Positions 35,491 to 43,815 of a DNA stretch of 64,000 bases are shown here, one piece after another. Location of the stretch: the NCBI RefSeq assembly GCF_050589605.1, contig NZ_JBNGOO010000007.1; one strand, 5' to 3'. Every line of letters starts with the position of its first letter. Within the stretch, counting starts at the first letter, position 1. The notes beneath the pieces are model-generated. The model was not told the origin of the DNA, did not search any database, and saw nothing but the letters and a program-made list of their open reading frames with translations. The translations under genes were made by a program, and so were the position numbers. Source of the stretch: Granulosicoccus sp947495035. GTDB lineage: Bacteria > Pseudomonadota > Gammaproteobacteria > Granulosicoccales > Granulosicoccaceae.

Positions 35491-35496
35491 ATTATA
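35491..35496 (-). promoter_or_regulatory. Probable -10 element of the mnmG operon promoter
   Basis: A perfect TATAAT on the minus strand lies 28 bp upstream of the mnmG ATG, giving a short leader. The -35 region about 16-18 bp upstream is pyrimidine-rich (TTTCTT) and weak. Confidence 0.5.
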
Positions 35497-35655
35497 AGGC
35501 CAAGGGGGCTGAAAGAAAGCGCTCCGGGCACGCGGAACCTTGCCACACCTCGCACAGCCCCCATACTCTGCATGTTTTGTCACCGACATCCACACCTGAT
35601 GCACCCGTGTCGGCGAATTTCAGGCGGAGGCCCGTCAGCAGGCACCGCACCAGTC

Positions 35656-37539
35656 ATGCTCCATAACGAGTGCCCGCATACCGTGTCAGACGTCGATGAA
35701 AACAACAGCAGGGAGGCGTCAGCGGCGTCGCATCGCTCTGCGTGGAAAACCCTGTTCCGACTGCAGCCCTTTCTGGCACCTTACCGCGGGCGCGTCATGC
35801 TCGCAGGCACGGCCTTGCTGATTGCGGCCGCTGCCACGCTCACCATCCCCACCGCATTCCGCTTTCTGATCGACCGTGGTTTCAGCCAACCGGACGCCGC
35901 GCTCGGGAGCGCCATCGATGCCGGGCATGTCAACAGCGTGTTTCTGGCACTGTTTGCGGTGGCTCTGGTTCTGGCCGTGGCCACAGCCGTGCGCTATTAC
36001 TGCGTCGCCTGGCTGGGTGATCGCATCACGGCCGACCTGCGCCAGGCGGTCTATGACCAGGTATTGCGGCAAGACCCGGTGTTCTTCGAAACCCTGCGCA
36101 CCGGTGAAGTCCAGTCTCGCTTGTCGAGCGACACCACCCTCATTCAATCGCTGATCGGCTCCAGCATTTCACTGGGCTTGCGCAACAGCCTGCTGTTCAT
36201 CGGCGCCTTGCTGATGATGATCTGGTCAAGCCCGCAACTGGCCAGCATCATCGTCGGGCTGCTGGTGGTCGTGGTCGTGCCCATTCTGGTGTTCGGTCGC
36301 CGCGTTCGCAAACTCTCCCGCGACAGTCAGGATCGTCTGGCAGATACCGGTGCGCTGGCCAATGAAACACTCAATGCCATGTCGACCGTGCAGAGCTATG
36401 TGCGCGAGGACATGGAAAGCAGTCGTTACCAGGTTGCCACGAATGCCGCTTTCCACAGCGCGATCCGGCGCAATCGCAACCGCTCCTACCTGACCGCATT
36501 GGCCATCACTCTGGTTTTCGGCTGCATCGTCTTCGTGCTGTGGCTGGGCGCTCAGGCGGTGCTCGAGGGCCGCATGTCACCCGGCCTGTTGACGCAATTC
36601 ATGCTGTATGCCGCACTGGTTGCCGGCTCCACGGGTGCGCTGGCCGAGGTTCTGGGTGATGTGCAACGCGCTGCCGGTGCCACCGAGCGCCTGCTGGAAT
36701 TGCTGGATGCCCGACCAGGCATCATATCCGGCAACCGTCATCTGGAAAAACCTGCGAATGGCGCAGCCGGTGCCAGGATAGCGTTCAATGAAGTGTCGTT
36801 CAGATATCCCAGTCGGCCAGACGAGCTGGCACTGTCCGATCTGGACTTCACGTTGGAACCGGGCCAGACGATCGCACTGGTCGGACCTTCGGGTGCCGGC
36901 AAGACAACCGTATTGCAATTGCTGCTGCGTTTCCATGACCCGCTGACGGGCAGCATCACGTTCGATGGCACGCCGATCGCCGACTTGCAGTTGCACGAAC
37001 TGCGCGATGCCATCGGCTTCGTGTCACAGGATAGTGTCGTGTTCTCGGAGGATGTTGCCACCAATCTGCGTTACGGCAAGCCGGATGCCAGCGACGAGGA
37101 AGTCAGGCAGGCGGCCAGCGATGCGCAGGCACTGGAATTCATCGAGCGTCTGCCGGCCGGTTTCAACACGTATCTGGGGGAGAAAGGGGTGCGCCTCTCC
37201 GGTGGCCAACGGCAGCGATTGTCGATTGCGCGGGCCTTGTTGAAGAACCCGCCGCTATTATTGCTCGATGAAGCGACCAGTGCTCTGGATGCCGAAAGCG
37301 AGCGCAAGGTGCAGATGGCACTGGATCGAGCCATGAGTGGTCGGACCACGCTGGTGATCGCTCATCGCCTTGCCACCATCATCAATGCCGACAGGATACT
37401 GGTACTGGATCAGGGCCGAGTCATCGAATCCGGCACGCATCGTGAGCTGTTGAACGGCAATGGGCTGTATGCCAGACTTGCATCCATGCAGTTCGATGCC
37501 TCGAAGTCCCTGAAGGTCGCCGAGGCTGGCATTGGATGA
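35656..37539 (+). CDS. ABC exporter (fused membrane and ATPase domains), MsbA-like
   Basis: A 627-residue half-transporter. Six membrane segments (about 45-350) are followed by an ATPase domain with Walker A GPSGAGKTTVLQL, Q-loop VSQDSVVFSEDV, signature LSGGQRQRLSIARALL and Walker B LLLLDEATSALD. The fusion resembles the MsbA/HlyB and AarD groups; lipid or drug substrates are possible and cannot be chosen from sequence. The open frame extends much further upstream, but only as the opposite-strand shadow of mnmG; ATG at 35656 or GTG at 35683 are sensible starts. It runs divergent from mnmG and is inserted between the mnmG and mnmE loci. Confidence 0.88.
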   Translation: MLHNECPHTVSDVDENNSREASAASHRSAWKTLFRLQPFLAPYRGRVMLAGTALLIAAAATLTIPTAFRFLIDRGFSQPDAALGSAIDAGHVNSVFLALFAVALVLAVATAVRYYCVAWLGDRITADLRQAVYDQVLRQDPVFFETLRTGEVQSRLSSDTTLIQSLIGSSISLGLRNSLLFIGALLMMIWSSPQLASIIVGLLVVVVVPILVFGRRVRKLSRDSQDRLADTGALANETLNAMSTVQSYVREDMESSRYQVATNAAFHSAIRRNRNRSYLTALAITLVFGCIVFVLWLGAQAVLEGRMSPGLLTQFMLYAALVAGSTGALAEVLGDVQRAAGATERLLELLDARPGIISGNRHLEKPANGAAGARIAFNEVSFRYPSRPDELALSDLDFTLEPGQTIALVGPSGAGKTTVLQLLLRFHDPLTGSITFDGTPIADLQLHELRDAIGFVSQDSVVFSEDVATNLRYGKPDASDEEVRQAASDAQALEFIERLPAGFNTYLGEKGVRLSGGQRQRLSIARALLKNPPLLLLDEATSALDAESERKVQMALDRAMSGRTTLVIAHRLATIINADRILVLDQGRVIESGTHRELLNGNGLYARLASMQFDASKSLKVAEAGIG

Positions 37540-37562
37540 TCAGGCGGTGGGGTCGCTGCGTA

Positions 37563-38270
37563 TCACAATCTGGCTGAATCCTCACGGCTGGCCAGTTGCT
37601 GCAGGTATTCGCGCAGCAAGCTTGCGCGGCGGGGTTGAAAGCTCTCGTCGCTGGGTGCGACATCGAGAATGCGTGAGACGCGGAACATGCGGAAATCTCG
37701 ACGCAATCTGCACCAGGCAAGCAGCATGATGGACTCTTCGAGATAAACCACCGACAGTGGAAATATGCGTCTTTCGGTACGCTGCTCCGTAGCCGATAGA
37801 TAACGCATGTCCAAGGCCATTTCCGACCAGCTGGCTTCCCGAATCAGTTCCAGCGTAGGCCCGTCCGGCTCTTCCAGGGCCGGACAGGGTCGATAGACTT
37901 TCAGTACCGCGTGCGCTACCTGCCTTTGCAACCGCTCCGGCAGGGTTGCAGTAATCTTGGACAGTGCCAGCTGCCCGGCTTCTGCCAGTGCTGCGTCACC
38001 GCGTGAACGCACATAGCCCAGACCCAGTACCAGCGCTTCGATTTCCAGTCTGGAGAAATTCTGCGGTGGCAGCGAAGGATCTTCCGTCAGGCAATAACCG
38101 TAGCCGGGAGAACCGTCGATCAGGACACCCGACAAACGCAGGCTGTTGATATCCCGGTACAGGGTACGTTCCGACACACCGGTTTCCCGAGCCAGAACGG
38201 CCGCAGTTACCGGCGGTGGAAAGGTTCGTATTGCCTGTAGCAGGCGCAATAGTCGATCGGAACGGGCCAT
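37563..38270 (-). CDS. YafY-type transcriptional regulator (HTH plus WYL domain)
   Basis: A 235-residue regulator. The N-terminal winged helix is RLLRLLQAIRTFPPPVTAAVLARETGVSERTLYRDINSLRLSGVLI. The C-terminal half is a WYL ligand-sensing domain (SEMALDMRYLSATEQRTERRIFPLSVVYLEESIMLLAWCRLRRDFRMFRVSRI). The ATG at 38270 fits HTH starts, and upstream extension is not supported. It is divergent from the glutathione transferase gene with 77 bp between starts, an arrangement typical of a regulator and its target; that link is inference. Confidence 0.85.
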   Translation of the reverse strand: MARSDRLLRLLQAIRTFPPPVTAAVLARETGVSERTLYRDINSLRLSGVLIDGSPGYGYCLTEDPSLPPQNFSRLEIEALVLGLGYVRSRGDAALAEAGQLALSKITATLPERLQRQVAHAVLKVYRPCPALEEPDGPTLELIREASWSEMALDMRYLSATEQRTERRIFPLSVVYLEESIMLLAWCRLRRDFRMFRVSRILDVAPSDESFQPRRASLLREYLQQLASREDSARL

Positions 38271-38347
38271 GCGGTTACTGACAGAAATTGACAGGAGGCT
38301 GCTGCATACTGTACCTGCATTCACACCATCGGGAGAATCGGATTGCC

Positions 38348-38941
38348 ATGCTGACCTTGTTTCATTCGCCAATGTCCCGCTCGACGCGGATCATGCAACT
38401 GCTGCACGAACTCGATGCGCTCGATCAGGTCGAGATTCGACAGGTCACGATTCCGCGTCAGGATGGATCCGGCCAGGTCGATCCCGACAACCCACACCCG
38501 GAAGGCAAGGTGCCAGTGCTGGTTCACGATGGCTGCATCATTCGTGAATCCAATGCCATCATCCTGTATCTGACCGATCTGTTTCCATCGGCACTGGCCC
38601 CGGTAGTCGGCGCTGCCGGCAGAGGCAGCTACCTCAGCTGGCTCGCCTACTACGGCAATGTGGTTGAACCCGTGTTGGTGCATCACTTTGCCGAACTGAG
38701 TCACCCGGTTCTGGACAGTACGTTTCGTGGTGTTCCGGAACTCAAACGGCAATTGGAGAACACGTTGAACAGCAACGACTTTCTGTTGGGATCCGAGTAC
38801 TCTGCCGCTGATCTTCTGGTCGCTTCACCCTTTGCCTGGTTTCCGGATCTGGCCCCGGATGTACCATCAATCCAGGGCTGGTTGAAACGGTGCGAAGCTC
38901 GACCATCGAATGCCGCCGCTGCGGCTTTCGATGGACAATAA
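38348..38941 (+). CDS. Glutathione S-transferase family protein
   Basis: A 197-residue two-domain GST. The thioredoxin-fold half has the FHSPMSRSTRIMQLLHELD start, the cis-proline in HPEGKVPVLV and the glutathione-contacting ESNAI. The C-terminal helical half contains SAADLLVASPFAW, the usual N-capping region. The ATG has GGGAGAA upstream. It may conjugate electrophiles or act as a reductase; no substrate is implied. It is divergent from the WYL-domain regulator that may control it. Confidence 0.88.
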   Translation: MLTLFHSPMSRSTRIMQLLHELDALDQVEIRQVTIPRQDGSGQVDPDNPHPEGKVPVLVHDGCIIRESNAIILYLTDLFPSALAPVVGAAGRGSYLSWLAYYGNVVEPVLVHHFAELSHPVLDSTFRGVPELKRQLENTLNSNDFLLGSEYSAADLLVASPFAWFPDLAPDVPSIQGWLKRCEARPSNAAAAAFDGQ

Positions 38942-39121
38942 AGACAGCGCTGCCACACAATCCGGCTGAAGCCCAGCTGACAAGGCGAACAATGCAATGT
39001 CGGGATTGCGCCCGACTTGCCAGACTTGCCAGACTTGCGTTATCAAGGGCCGGCCAGGCAGTCAAGGCGAGCGCCACCAGCGTCGATCGATCATGGACCG
39101 GTATCGACCGTGGCAGCTCCC

Positions 39122-40462
39122 TTACTTGCCGATGCAGAAGTCGGAAAATATCCGACCCAGCAGATCCTCACTGTCGAAACGCCCGGTGATCTGATCCAGT
39201 GATTGCTGCGCCAGGCGCAATTCCTCTGCGGCCAGCTCCGGCATGGTGGATTCTCGCAAACGGTACAGGGCGGCATCTGTTGCCTCGCGGGCGTGATACA
39301 GCGCATCGAGATGACGCCGACGTGCGCTGTAGACACCTTCAACCGCACTGTCGTGTCCGGCCAATGACAGCAGGTGCGCCTTCAACGCATCCAGACCCTG
39401 CCCGTGTTTGGCTGAAATGCACAAGCTGGCACCGTATTCGTCCCGCAGCGCGCTCAGCCTGTGCTCATCGACCTGATCACTCTTGTTGATGATGACGCTC
39501 TGAGCGACCCTGTCGGGCAGTTCGACTGGCGGCAATTCGGGTCGTGTTGCATCGATGATCACCAGCACGTGATCGGCATTGTCCATCTGTACACGGGCTC
39601 GCCGGATGCCTTCCAGCTCGACCAGGTCCTCGGTGCTGCGCAGGCCGGCCGTATCGACCACATGCAGCGGAACACCGTCTATGGATATTTCTTCGCGCAG
39701 CACATCTCGGGTTGTTCCTTCGATATCCGTGACGATGGCCGATTCGACTCCTGCCAGTGCATTCAACAGGCTCGATTTTCCCGCATTGGTGACACCAGCA
39801 ATGACGATGGTCAGACCGTCGCGCAAACGCTGGCCCTGCTCCGCTCTGGCCAACAGACTATCGAACTGGCTGATCAGATTGATGGTTCGCTGCTGCAGAA
39901 CCGGTTCCGCCAGAAAATCGATCTCCTCCTCACTGAAATCCAGTGCGGCTTCCAGCCAGACGCGCAGCGCTATCAGTTCTTCCTGAATGATTGCCACATG
40001 CGCGGAGAATTCACCGCTCAGGGATCGTACGGCGGCTCGCGCGGCAGCCACACTGCTGCTGTCGATCAGATCGCTGATGGCCTCAGCCTGAGCAAGATCC
40101 AGTTTCTCGTTGAGAAAGGCCCGTTCCGAAAACTCGCCCGGCCTGGCAGGACGTGCGCCGAGTTGCAGCGCGCGCTGCATGATCATGTCCAGCACCACAG
40201 GACCACCATGTCCCTGCAATTCCAGCACATGTTCACCGGTAAAGGAATGGGGAGCCTCGAACAACAAGGCGATGCCTCTGTCCAGCACCTCGCCATTGTC
40301 GGCCAGAAACGGCAGATAGCAGGCTTCTCGAACCGGCAAGTCCCGGTCACAAATGCTCCTGCCCATCGCCGGAGCCAGTGGCCCGCTGATACGGACCACT
40401 CCGATGCCAGCACGTCCTGTGCCGCTGGCAATGGCAGCGATCGTATCGCCGCTAGTGCTCAC
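39122..40462 (-). CDS. mnmE: tRNA modification GTPase MnmE
   Basis: The GTPase partner of MnmG, 446 residues. The N-terminal formyl-tetrahydrofolate-binding domain starts DTIAAIASGTGRAGIGVVRISG. The G domain has GVTNAGKSSLLNAL, the G2 loop GTTRDVLRE, DTAGLR, and NKSD. The C-terminus ends in the canonical FCIGK with its functional cysteine. The GTG start at 40462 aligns with family starts; an in-frame TTG at 40516, three bases after the yidC stop, would add 18 unlikely residues. Last gene of the rpmH-rnpA-yidD-yidC-mnmE run. Confidence 0.95.
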   Translation of the reverse strand: MSTSGDTIAAIASGTGRAGIGVVRISGPLAPAMGRSICDRDLPVREACYLPFLADNGEVLDRGIALLFEAPHSFTGEHVLELQGHGGPVVLDMIMQRALQLGARPARPGEFSERAFLNEKLDLAQAEAISDLIDSSSVAAARAAVRSLSGEFSAHVAIIQEELIALRVWLEAALDFSEEEIDFLAEPVLQQRTINLISQFDSLLARAEQGQRLRDGLTIVIAGVTNAGKSSLLNALAGVESAIVTDIEGTTRDVLREEISIDGVPLHVVDTAGLRSTEDLVELEGIRRARVQMDNADHVLVIIDATRPELPPVELPDRVAQSVIINKSDQVDEHRLSALRDEYGASLCISAKHGQGLDALKAHLLSLAGHDSAVEGVYSARRRHLDALYHAREATDAALYRLRESTMPELAAEELRLAQQSLDQITGRFDSEDLLGRIFSDFCIGK

Positions 40463-40519
40463 CGCGCGAACCAGACCGGGGAACCAGCCGGATGGCTGCC
40501 CCGGTTCCGGAACCAATGA

Positions 40520-42358
40520 CTACCTGGACGGCTTGTCGTCCTTGTCGGAATCATCGGTAGAAGGCTCGCTGTCGGAATCGTTGGCGCTGACTTCCGGCTT
40601 GTCGACGTCAAGAGCCTTTGTCTCCGTGTCGGACTTATCGGACTTGTCGGACTTCTTGCCTTTCTTCTTCGTTTTCTTGCTGTCCGTATCGTCAGCCAGA
40701 ACATGCCGCGTGATGTAGTACTGCTGGGCAATGGACAGACTGTTGTTGACCACCCAATACAGCACCAGACCAGCCGGGAAGAAGGCAAAGAATACACCGA
40801 AGATCAGTGGCAGGAACTGAAACACCTTGGCCTGGATGGGATCAACCGGCGCCGGATTCAGCTTCTGCTGGAAGTACATGGTGGCTGCCATGATGATGGG
40901 CAGGATGAAGAACGGATCACGCAGGGACAGATCCTGGATCCACAGCATGAACGGGGCCTGACGAAGTTCGACACTTTCCAGCAGGGCCCAGTACAGTGCG
41001 ATGAACACCGGTATCTGAATGATCATCGGCAAGCAGCCACCCAGTGGATTGACCTTCTCCTTCTTGTACAGCTCCATCGTCGCCTGGCCCATCTTGGTGC
41101 GATCGTCGCCATAGCGTTCCTTCAGTGAAGCCAGTTTGGGCTGCAGCAGCTTCATCTTGGCCATGGAGCGATAACTGGCTTCGGAGAGCTTGTAGAACAC
41201 CGCCTTGATGATGAAGGTGGTGAAGATGATGGCCCACCCCCAGTTGCCGATGAGACCATGGATGGTCTTCAGCAACCAGAACAGCGGCTGGGCGATGATG
41301 GTCAGCCAACCGAAGTCGACAGTGAGTTCCAGATGCTCGGCGGCAGCAGACAACTTGTCCTGCACCTTCGGACCGATATACGCCTTGGTTTCGAACGTAC
41401 CCTGCTGACCCGCCGGTACGACCTGGCTGCCGGACACCATGCCGATCAGGTAATGGTTCTCTTGCGCAAGGTAACGACTGTATGCGGTGTTCTGCTCACC
41501 CGCCTTGGGAATCCAGGCCGCGGCGAAGTAATGCTGAATCATCGCAACCCAACCATCGGTTACCGATACATTCAGATTCTCGTCTTCCATGTCGCCGAAC
41601 TTGACCTTGCTATAGCGCTCTTCGTCGTTGCTGACTACCGCACCGATATAGGTATTGACGAACTGTTGCTTCTCATCCTTGGTACCCGGCTTTCGCTTCA
41701 ACTGGCGATACTGATTGACCGTCCAGTCCGAGTCCGAGGCGTTGTTGATCAGATAGTTGACGCCAACCTCGTAACTGCCGCGGGTGAACGTCAGCGTCTT
41801 GGTGACGGTAATGCCGTTTCCGGAATCCCAGACAAAAGGTATTTCCAGCGTGTTCTGCCCATCCTCGAGGTTGTAACTGTCCTGTGCTGCCTGCATCAGT
41901 TCACGATGCGTCGGTGCGGGTTCATTGGCACGCGCCTGCAACCCCGATTCAGCCACCAGGTAATGCAGTGGATCGTCGCTGACCAGAGTGAACGGCGTAT
42001 CTGGCTGTTCGATGGACACCGGATAGTCTTTCAGATCGACACCGGTGATGGTGGCACCCAATGCGCTGATGGTCGCATTGAAGACATCGGTACTCACGGA
42101 AACCACCGGTACATCCGCTGCGGCCGTTGGCGCTACAGGTGTTGCTACTGGTCCGGCCACCGCCCCGGGCATGTCGTTGGCATTGGCCGCCGAACTGTTT
42201 CCGGGCAATCCGTCAGCAGACGTGGGTGTGGCTCCGGGCGTATCCGTCGAGGTTTGCACCACGGGTGCCGGTGTGTGGTAATCCTGCATCCACGTCTGAT
42301 AGATGATCAGACTCAGAAAACCGAATGCGAGGTACAACAGCAGTCGTTGGGTGTCCAT
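40520..42358 (-). CDS. yidC: Membrane protein insertase YidC
   Basis: Inserts inner-membrane proteins, with or without the Sec translocon; 612 residues. The N-terminal helix RLLLYLAFGFLSLIIYQTW is followed by the large periplasmic beta domain (about 55-350) and five membrane segments of the Oxa1 core. Typical motifs are PLGGCLPMIIQIPVFIALYWAL and the hydrophilic-groove arginine in SEASYRSMAKMK. The last 58 residues are a Lys/Asp/Ser-rich tail, longer than in E. coli. The ATG shares a base with the yidD stop (TAATG). Confidence 0.96.
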   Translation of the reverse strand: MDTQRLLLYLAFGFLSLIIYQTWMQDYHTPAPVVQTSTDTPGATPTSADGLPGNSSAANANDMPGAVAGPVATPVAPTAAADVPVVSVSTDVFNATISALGATITGVDLKDYPVSIEQPDTPFTLVSDDPLHYLVAESGLQARANEPAPTHRELMQAAQDSYNLEDGQNTLEIPFVWDSGNGITVTKTLTFTRGSYEVGVNYLINNASDSDWTVNQYRQLKRKPGTKDEKQQFVNTYIGAVVSNDEERYSKVKFGDMEDENLNVSVTDGWVAMIQHYFAAAWIPKAGEQNTAYSRYLAQENHYLIGMVSGSQVVPAGQQGTFETKAYIGPKVQDKLSAAAEHLELTVDFGWLTIIAQPLFWLLKTIHGLIGNWGWAIIFTTFIIKAVFYKLSEASYRSMAKMKLLQPKLASLKERYGDDRTKMGQATMELYKKEKVNPLGGCLPMIIQIPVFIALYWALLESVELRQAPFMLWIQDLSLRDPFFILPIIMAATMYFQQKLNPAPVDPIQAKVFQFLPLIFGVFFAFFPAGLVLYWVVNNSLSIAQQYYITRHVLADDTDSKKTKKKGKKSDKSDKSDTETKALDVDKPEVSANDSDSEPSTDDSDKDDKPSR

Positions 42359-42642
42359 TAACTCTTGAATTGGTCGAGTGAAGGGGAATCGGAATCGGCA
42401 GGACGAACAGACTCTTCTTGTCCCACCAAGTGATTTCTGGTTTGCGGAACCGGGTCAAAGCCACCCGGATGAAAAGGATGACAGCGACACACTCGCAGCA
42501 CCGCCAACTTTCCGCCCCGTAGTGTACCGTGAGTTGCTATCGCTTCCGCAGCGTATTCTGAACAACTAGGCACAAAACGGCAGCGAGGTGGCAACAATGG
42601 GCTCACCCATCGGCGATAGAAAGCGATGAGCCGGAGAATCAC
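42358..42642 (-). CDS. yidD: Membrane protein insertion efficiency factor YidD
   Basis: A 94-residue haemolytic-domain protein that assists YidC-dependent insertion. It has the family core FYRRWVSPLLPPRCRFVPSCSEYAAEAIATHG, with conserved cysteines, followed by RVCRCHPFHPGGFDPVP. It starts at a GTG three bases after the rnpA stop and overlaps yidC by one base, so translation is coupled through the cluster. Confidence 0.93.
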   Translation of the reverse strand: MILRLIAFYRRWVSPLLPPRCRFVPSCSEYAAEAIATHGTLRGGKLAVLRVCRCHPFHPGGFDPVPQTRNHLVGQEESVRPADSDSPSLDQFKS

Positions 42643-42645
42643 GGA

Positions 42646-43050
42646 TCAGTTATCCGTGGGAACCGTGAGGTGTCCATGCCTGGGTGCCGTGCGGGCCATC
42701 TTGCTCAACAGGCGGTCGATTGCATCACGCAGATCGCGAGCAGAGGCATGACAGGCGGCATCCCGGTTCATGACAACCAGTTCCAGTCCTGACAATGATG
42801 GTCGCTGTTCACGAAAGGCTTCTCTGGCAACTCGTTTGATCCTGTTTCGATCAACCGCTCTCTTTGCCCGTTTCTTGGCGATGGCCAATCCCAACCGTGA
42901 CAGCCCACTTTCATTCCGCCTGACCAGTATGGTCCAGTACTTGTCGGAGTAACGCTTGTTCTGTTTGAAGACCTGACTGTAGTCAGCTCCGGTCAACAGC
43001 CGTGCAGAACGAGGAAAGGATCGATCGACACTATTGCGGGAGGCAGTCAC
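42646..43050 (-). CDS. rnpA: Ribonuclease P protein component
   Basis: The protein subunit of RNase P, 134 residues from this start. It has the family opening FPRSARLLTGADYSQVFKQNKRYSDKYWTILVRRN and the RNR motif region in GLAIAKKRAKRAVDRNRIKRVAREAFR. The GTG at 43050 has GGGAGG five bases upstream, which favours it over TTG at 43128 or ATG at 43119; the longer forms would overlap or abut the rpmH stop. Confidence 0.92.
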   Translation of the reverse strand: MTASRNSVDRSFPRSARLLTGADYSQVFKQNKRYSDKYWTILVRRNESGLSRLGLAIAKKRAKRAVDRNRIKRVAREAFREQRPSLSGLELVVMNRDAACHASARDLRDAIDRLLSKMARTAPRHGHLTVPTDN

Positions 43051-43124
43051 TTCAGCCTCCCGCCTGACATATGCTGAAGAGTCGCAAGCTGACACGTCGT
43101 CAGTTTGCGACGTCAACATACGAC

Positions 43125-43259
43125 TCAAGCGCTAAGGCGAGCCCTGCCCTTGCGGCGGCGTGCTGCCAGCACTGCACGTCCACCACGAGTGGCTTTGCGT
43201 GCGCGGAATCCATGGGTGCGAGCACGCTTGATCTTGCTCGGTTGATACGTTCTTTTCAT
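43125..43259 (-). CDS. rpmH: 50S ribosomal protein L34
   Basis: A 44-residue ribosomal protein: MKRTYQPSKIKRARTHGF, then RARKATRGGRAVLAARRRKG, ending RARLSA. This is the standard L34 sequence and length. It heads the rnpA-yidD-yidC-mnmE run and is preceded by a near-consensus sigma-70 promoter at 43316-43344. Confidence 0.97.
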   Translation of the reverse strand: MKRTYQPSKIKRARTHGFRARKATRGGRAVLAARRRKGRARLSA

Positions 43260-43315
43260 GTCGGCTGTACTCGAATAGCAGCCAGTGGGCTGCGCGTGTC
43301 GTTAACGAACCCCCA

Positions 43316-43344
43316 ATCATAATCTGACTTTGTCTCTGGGTCAA
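43316..43344 (-). promoter_or_regulatory. Sigma-70 promoter of the rpmH operon
   Basis: On the minus strand TTGACC (43339-43344) and TATGAT (43316-43321) are exactly 17 bp apart. The -10 lies 57 bp upstream of the rpmH ATG, giving a leader of about 50 bases. Confidence 0.85.
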
Positions 43345-43815
43345 GCCATGTCTGGGGAATATCTTCACTACACCGTCTGCAGCGGCTCGGGGTCCGGAAA
43401 AGTCGGTGCGACAAGTGTTCTCGGGGGGTCTCCCGAGCGGCTGCCTTGCATGCAATGGCAACGCCAGTCGCCACCGCACGGCACGATCCGATCGGCGACT
43501 TGCCGTCTGCGTCGCATTTCAGTTCCGCCACGATGCTCAGACAGTCGAACAGAGCTGACAGTCATGGTCTGGACCGAAGAAAAGGAACAGCGACACAATG
43601 ACCCCTTGTCCGCCTTGCGGACAAAGCCTGTGCAAAGATCGGGAAATCACGGATCCTTTGGTGCATCAGGCGTATTCATCGTCAAAACATCGAGTAAGAT
43701 TAGACGTTGAATATTGGATTGCTCTTACGTAGAGTTCACTCCCCCCTGCAGACAAACCTCGGTCAACCGAGCATTGCCGTCTGCCTACCCCTGTCATGCC
43801 TCGGAGATCACACAG
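43345..43815 (+). promoter_or_regulatory. Leader and regulatory region of dnaA
   Basis: No gene is supportable here; open frames in this stretch lack any recognisable feature. No perfect DnaA box is present, unlike the dnaA-dnaN gap. Two hairpins are seen: CTCGGG and CCCGAG with a six-base loop (43420-43437), and TTGTCCGC and GCGGACAA with a three-base loop (43606-43624). The second lies 190 bp upstream of the chosen dnaA start. No clear dnaA promoter was identified. Confidence 0.45.

Noticed and set aside
34786..35655. Upstream extension of the ABC exporter to 917 residues.
   Set aside because: It would run antisense through mnmG and lacks exporter features; starts at 35656 or 35683 fit.
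38942..39121. Short frames and a 9-bp tandem (GACTTGCCA, about 2.9 copies at 39014-39039) between the GST and mnmE genes.
   Set aside because: Frames lack any feature; the repeat is too short to interpret.
43330..43710. A 126-codon frame between rpmH and dnaA.
   Set aside because: It covers the rpmH promoter region and dnaA leader, with no recognisable protein features.
43260..43815. The rpmH-dnaA gap as the origin.
   Set aside because: No perfect DnaA box was found there, whereas four lie in the dnaA-dnaN gap.
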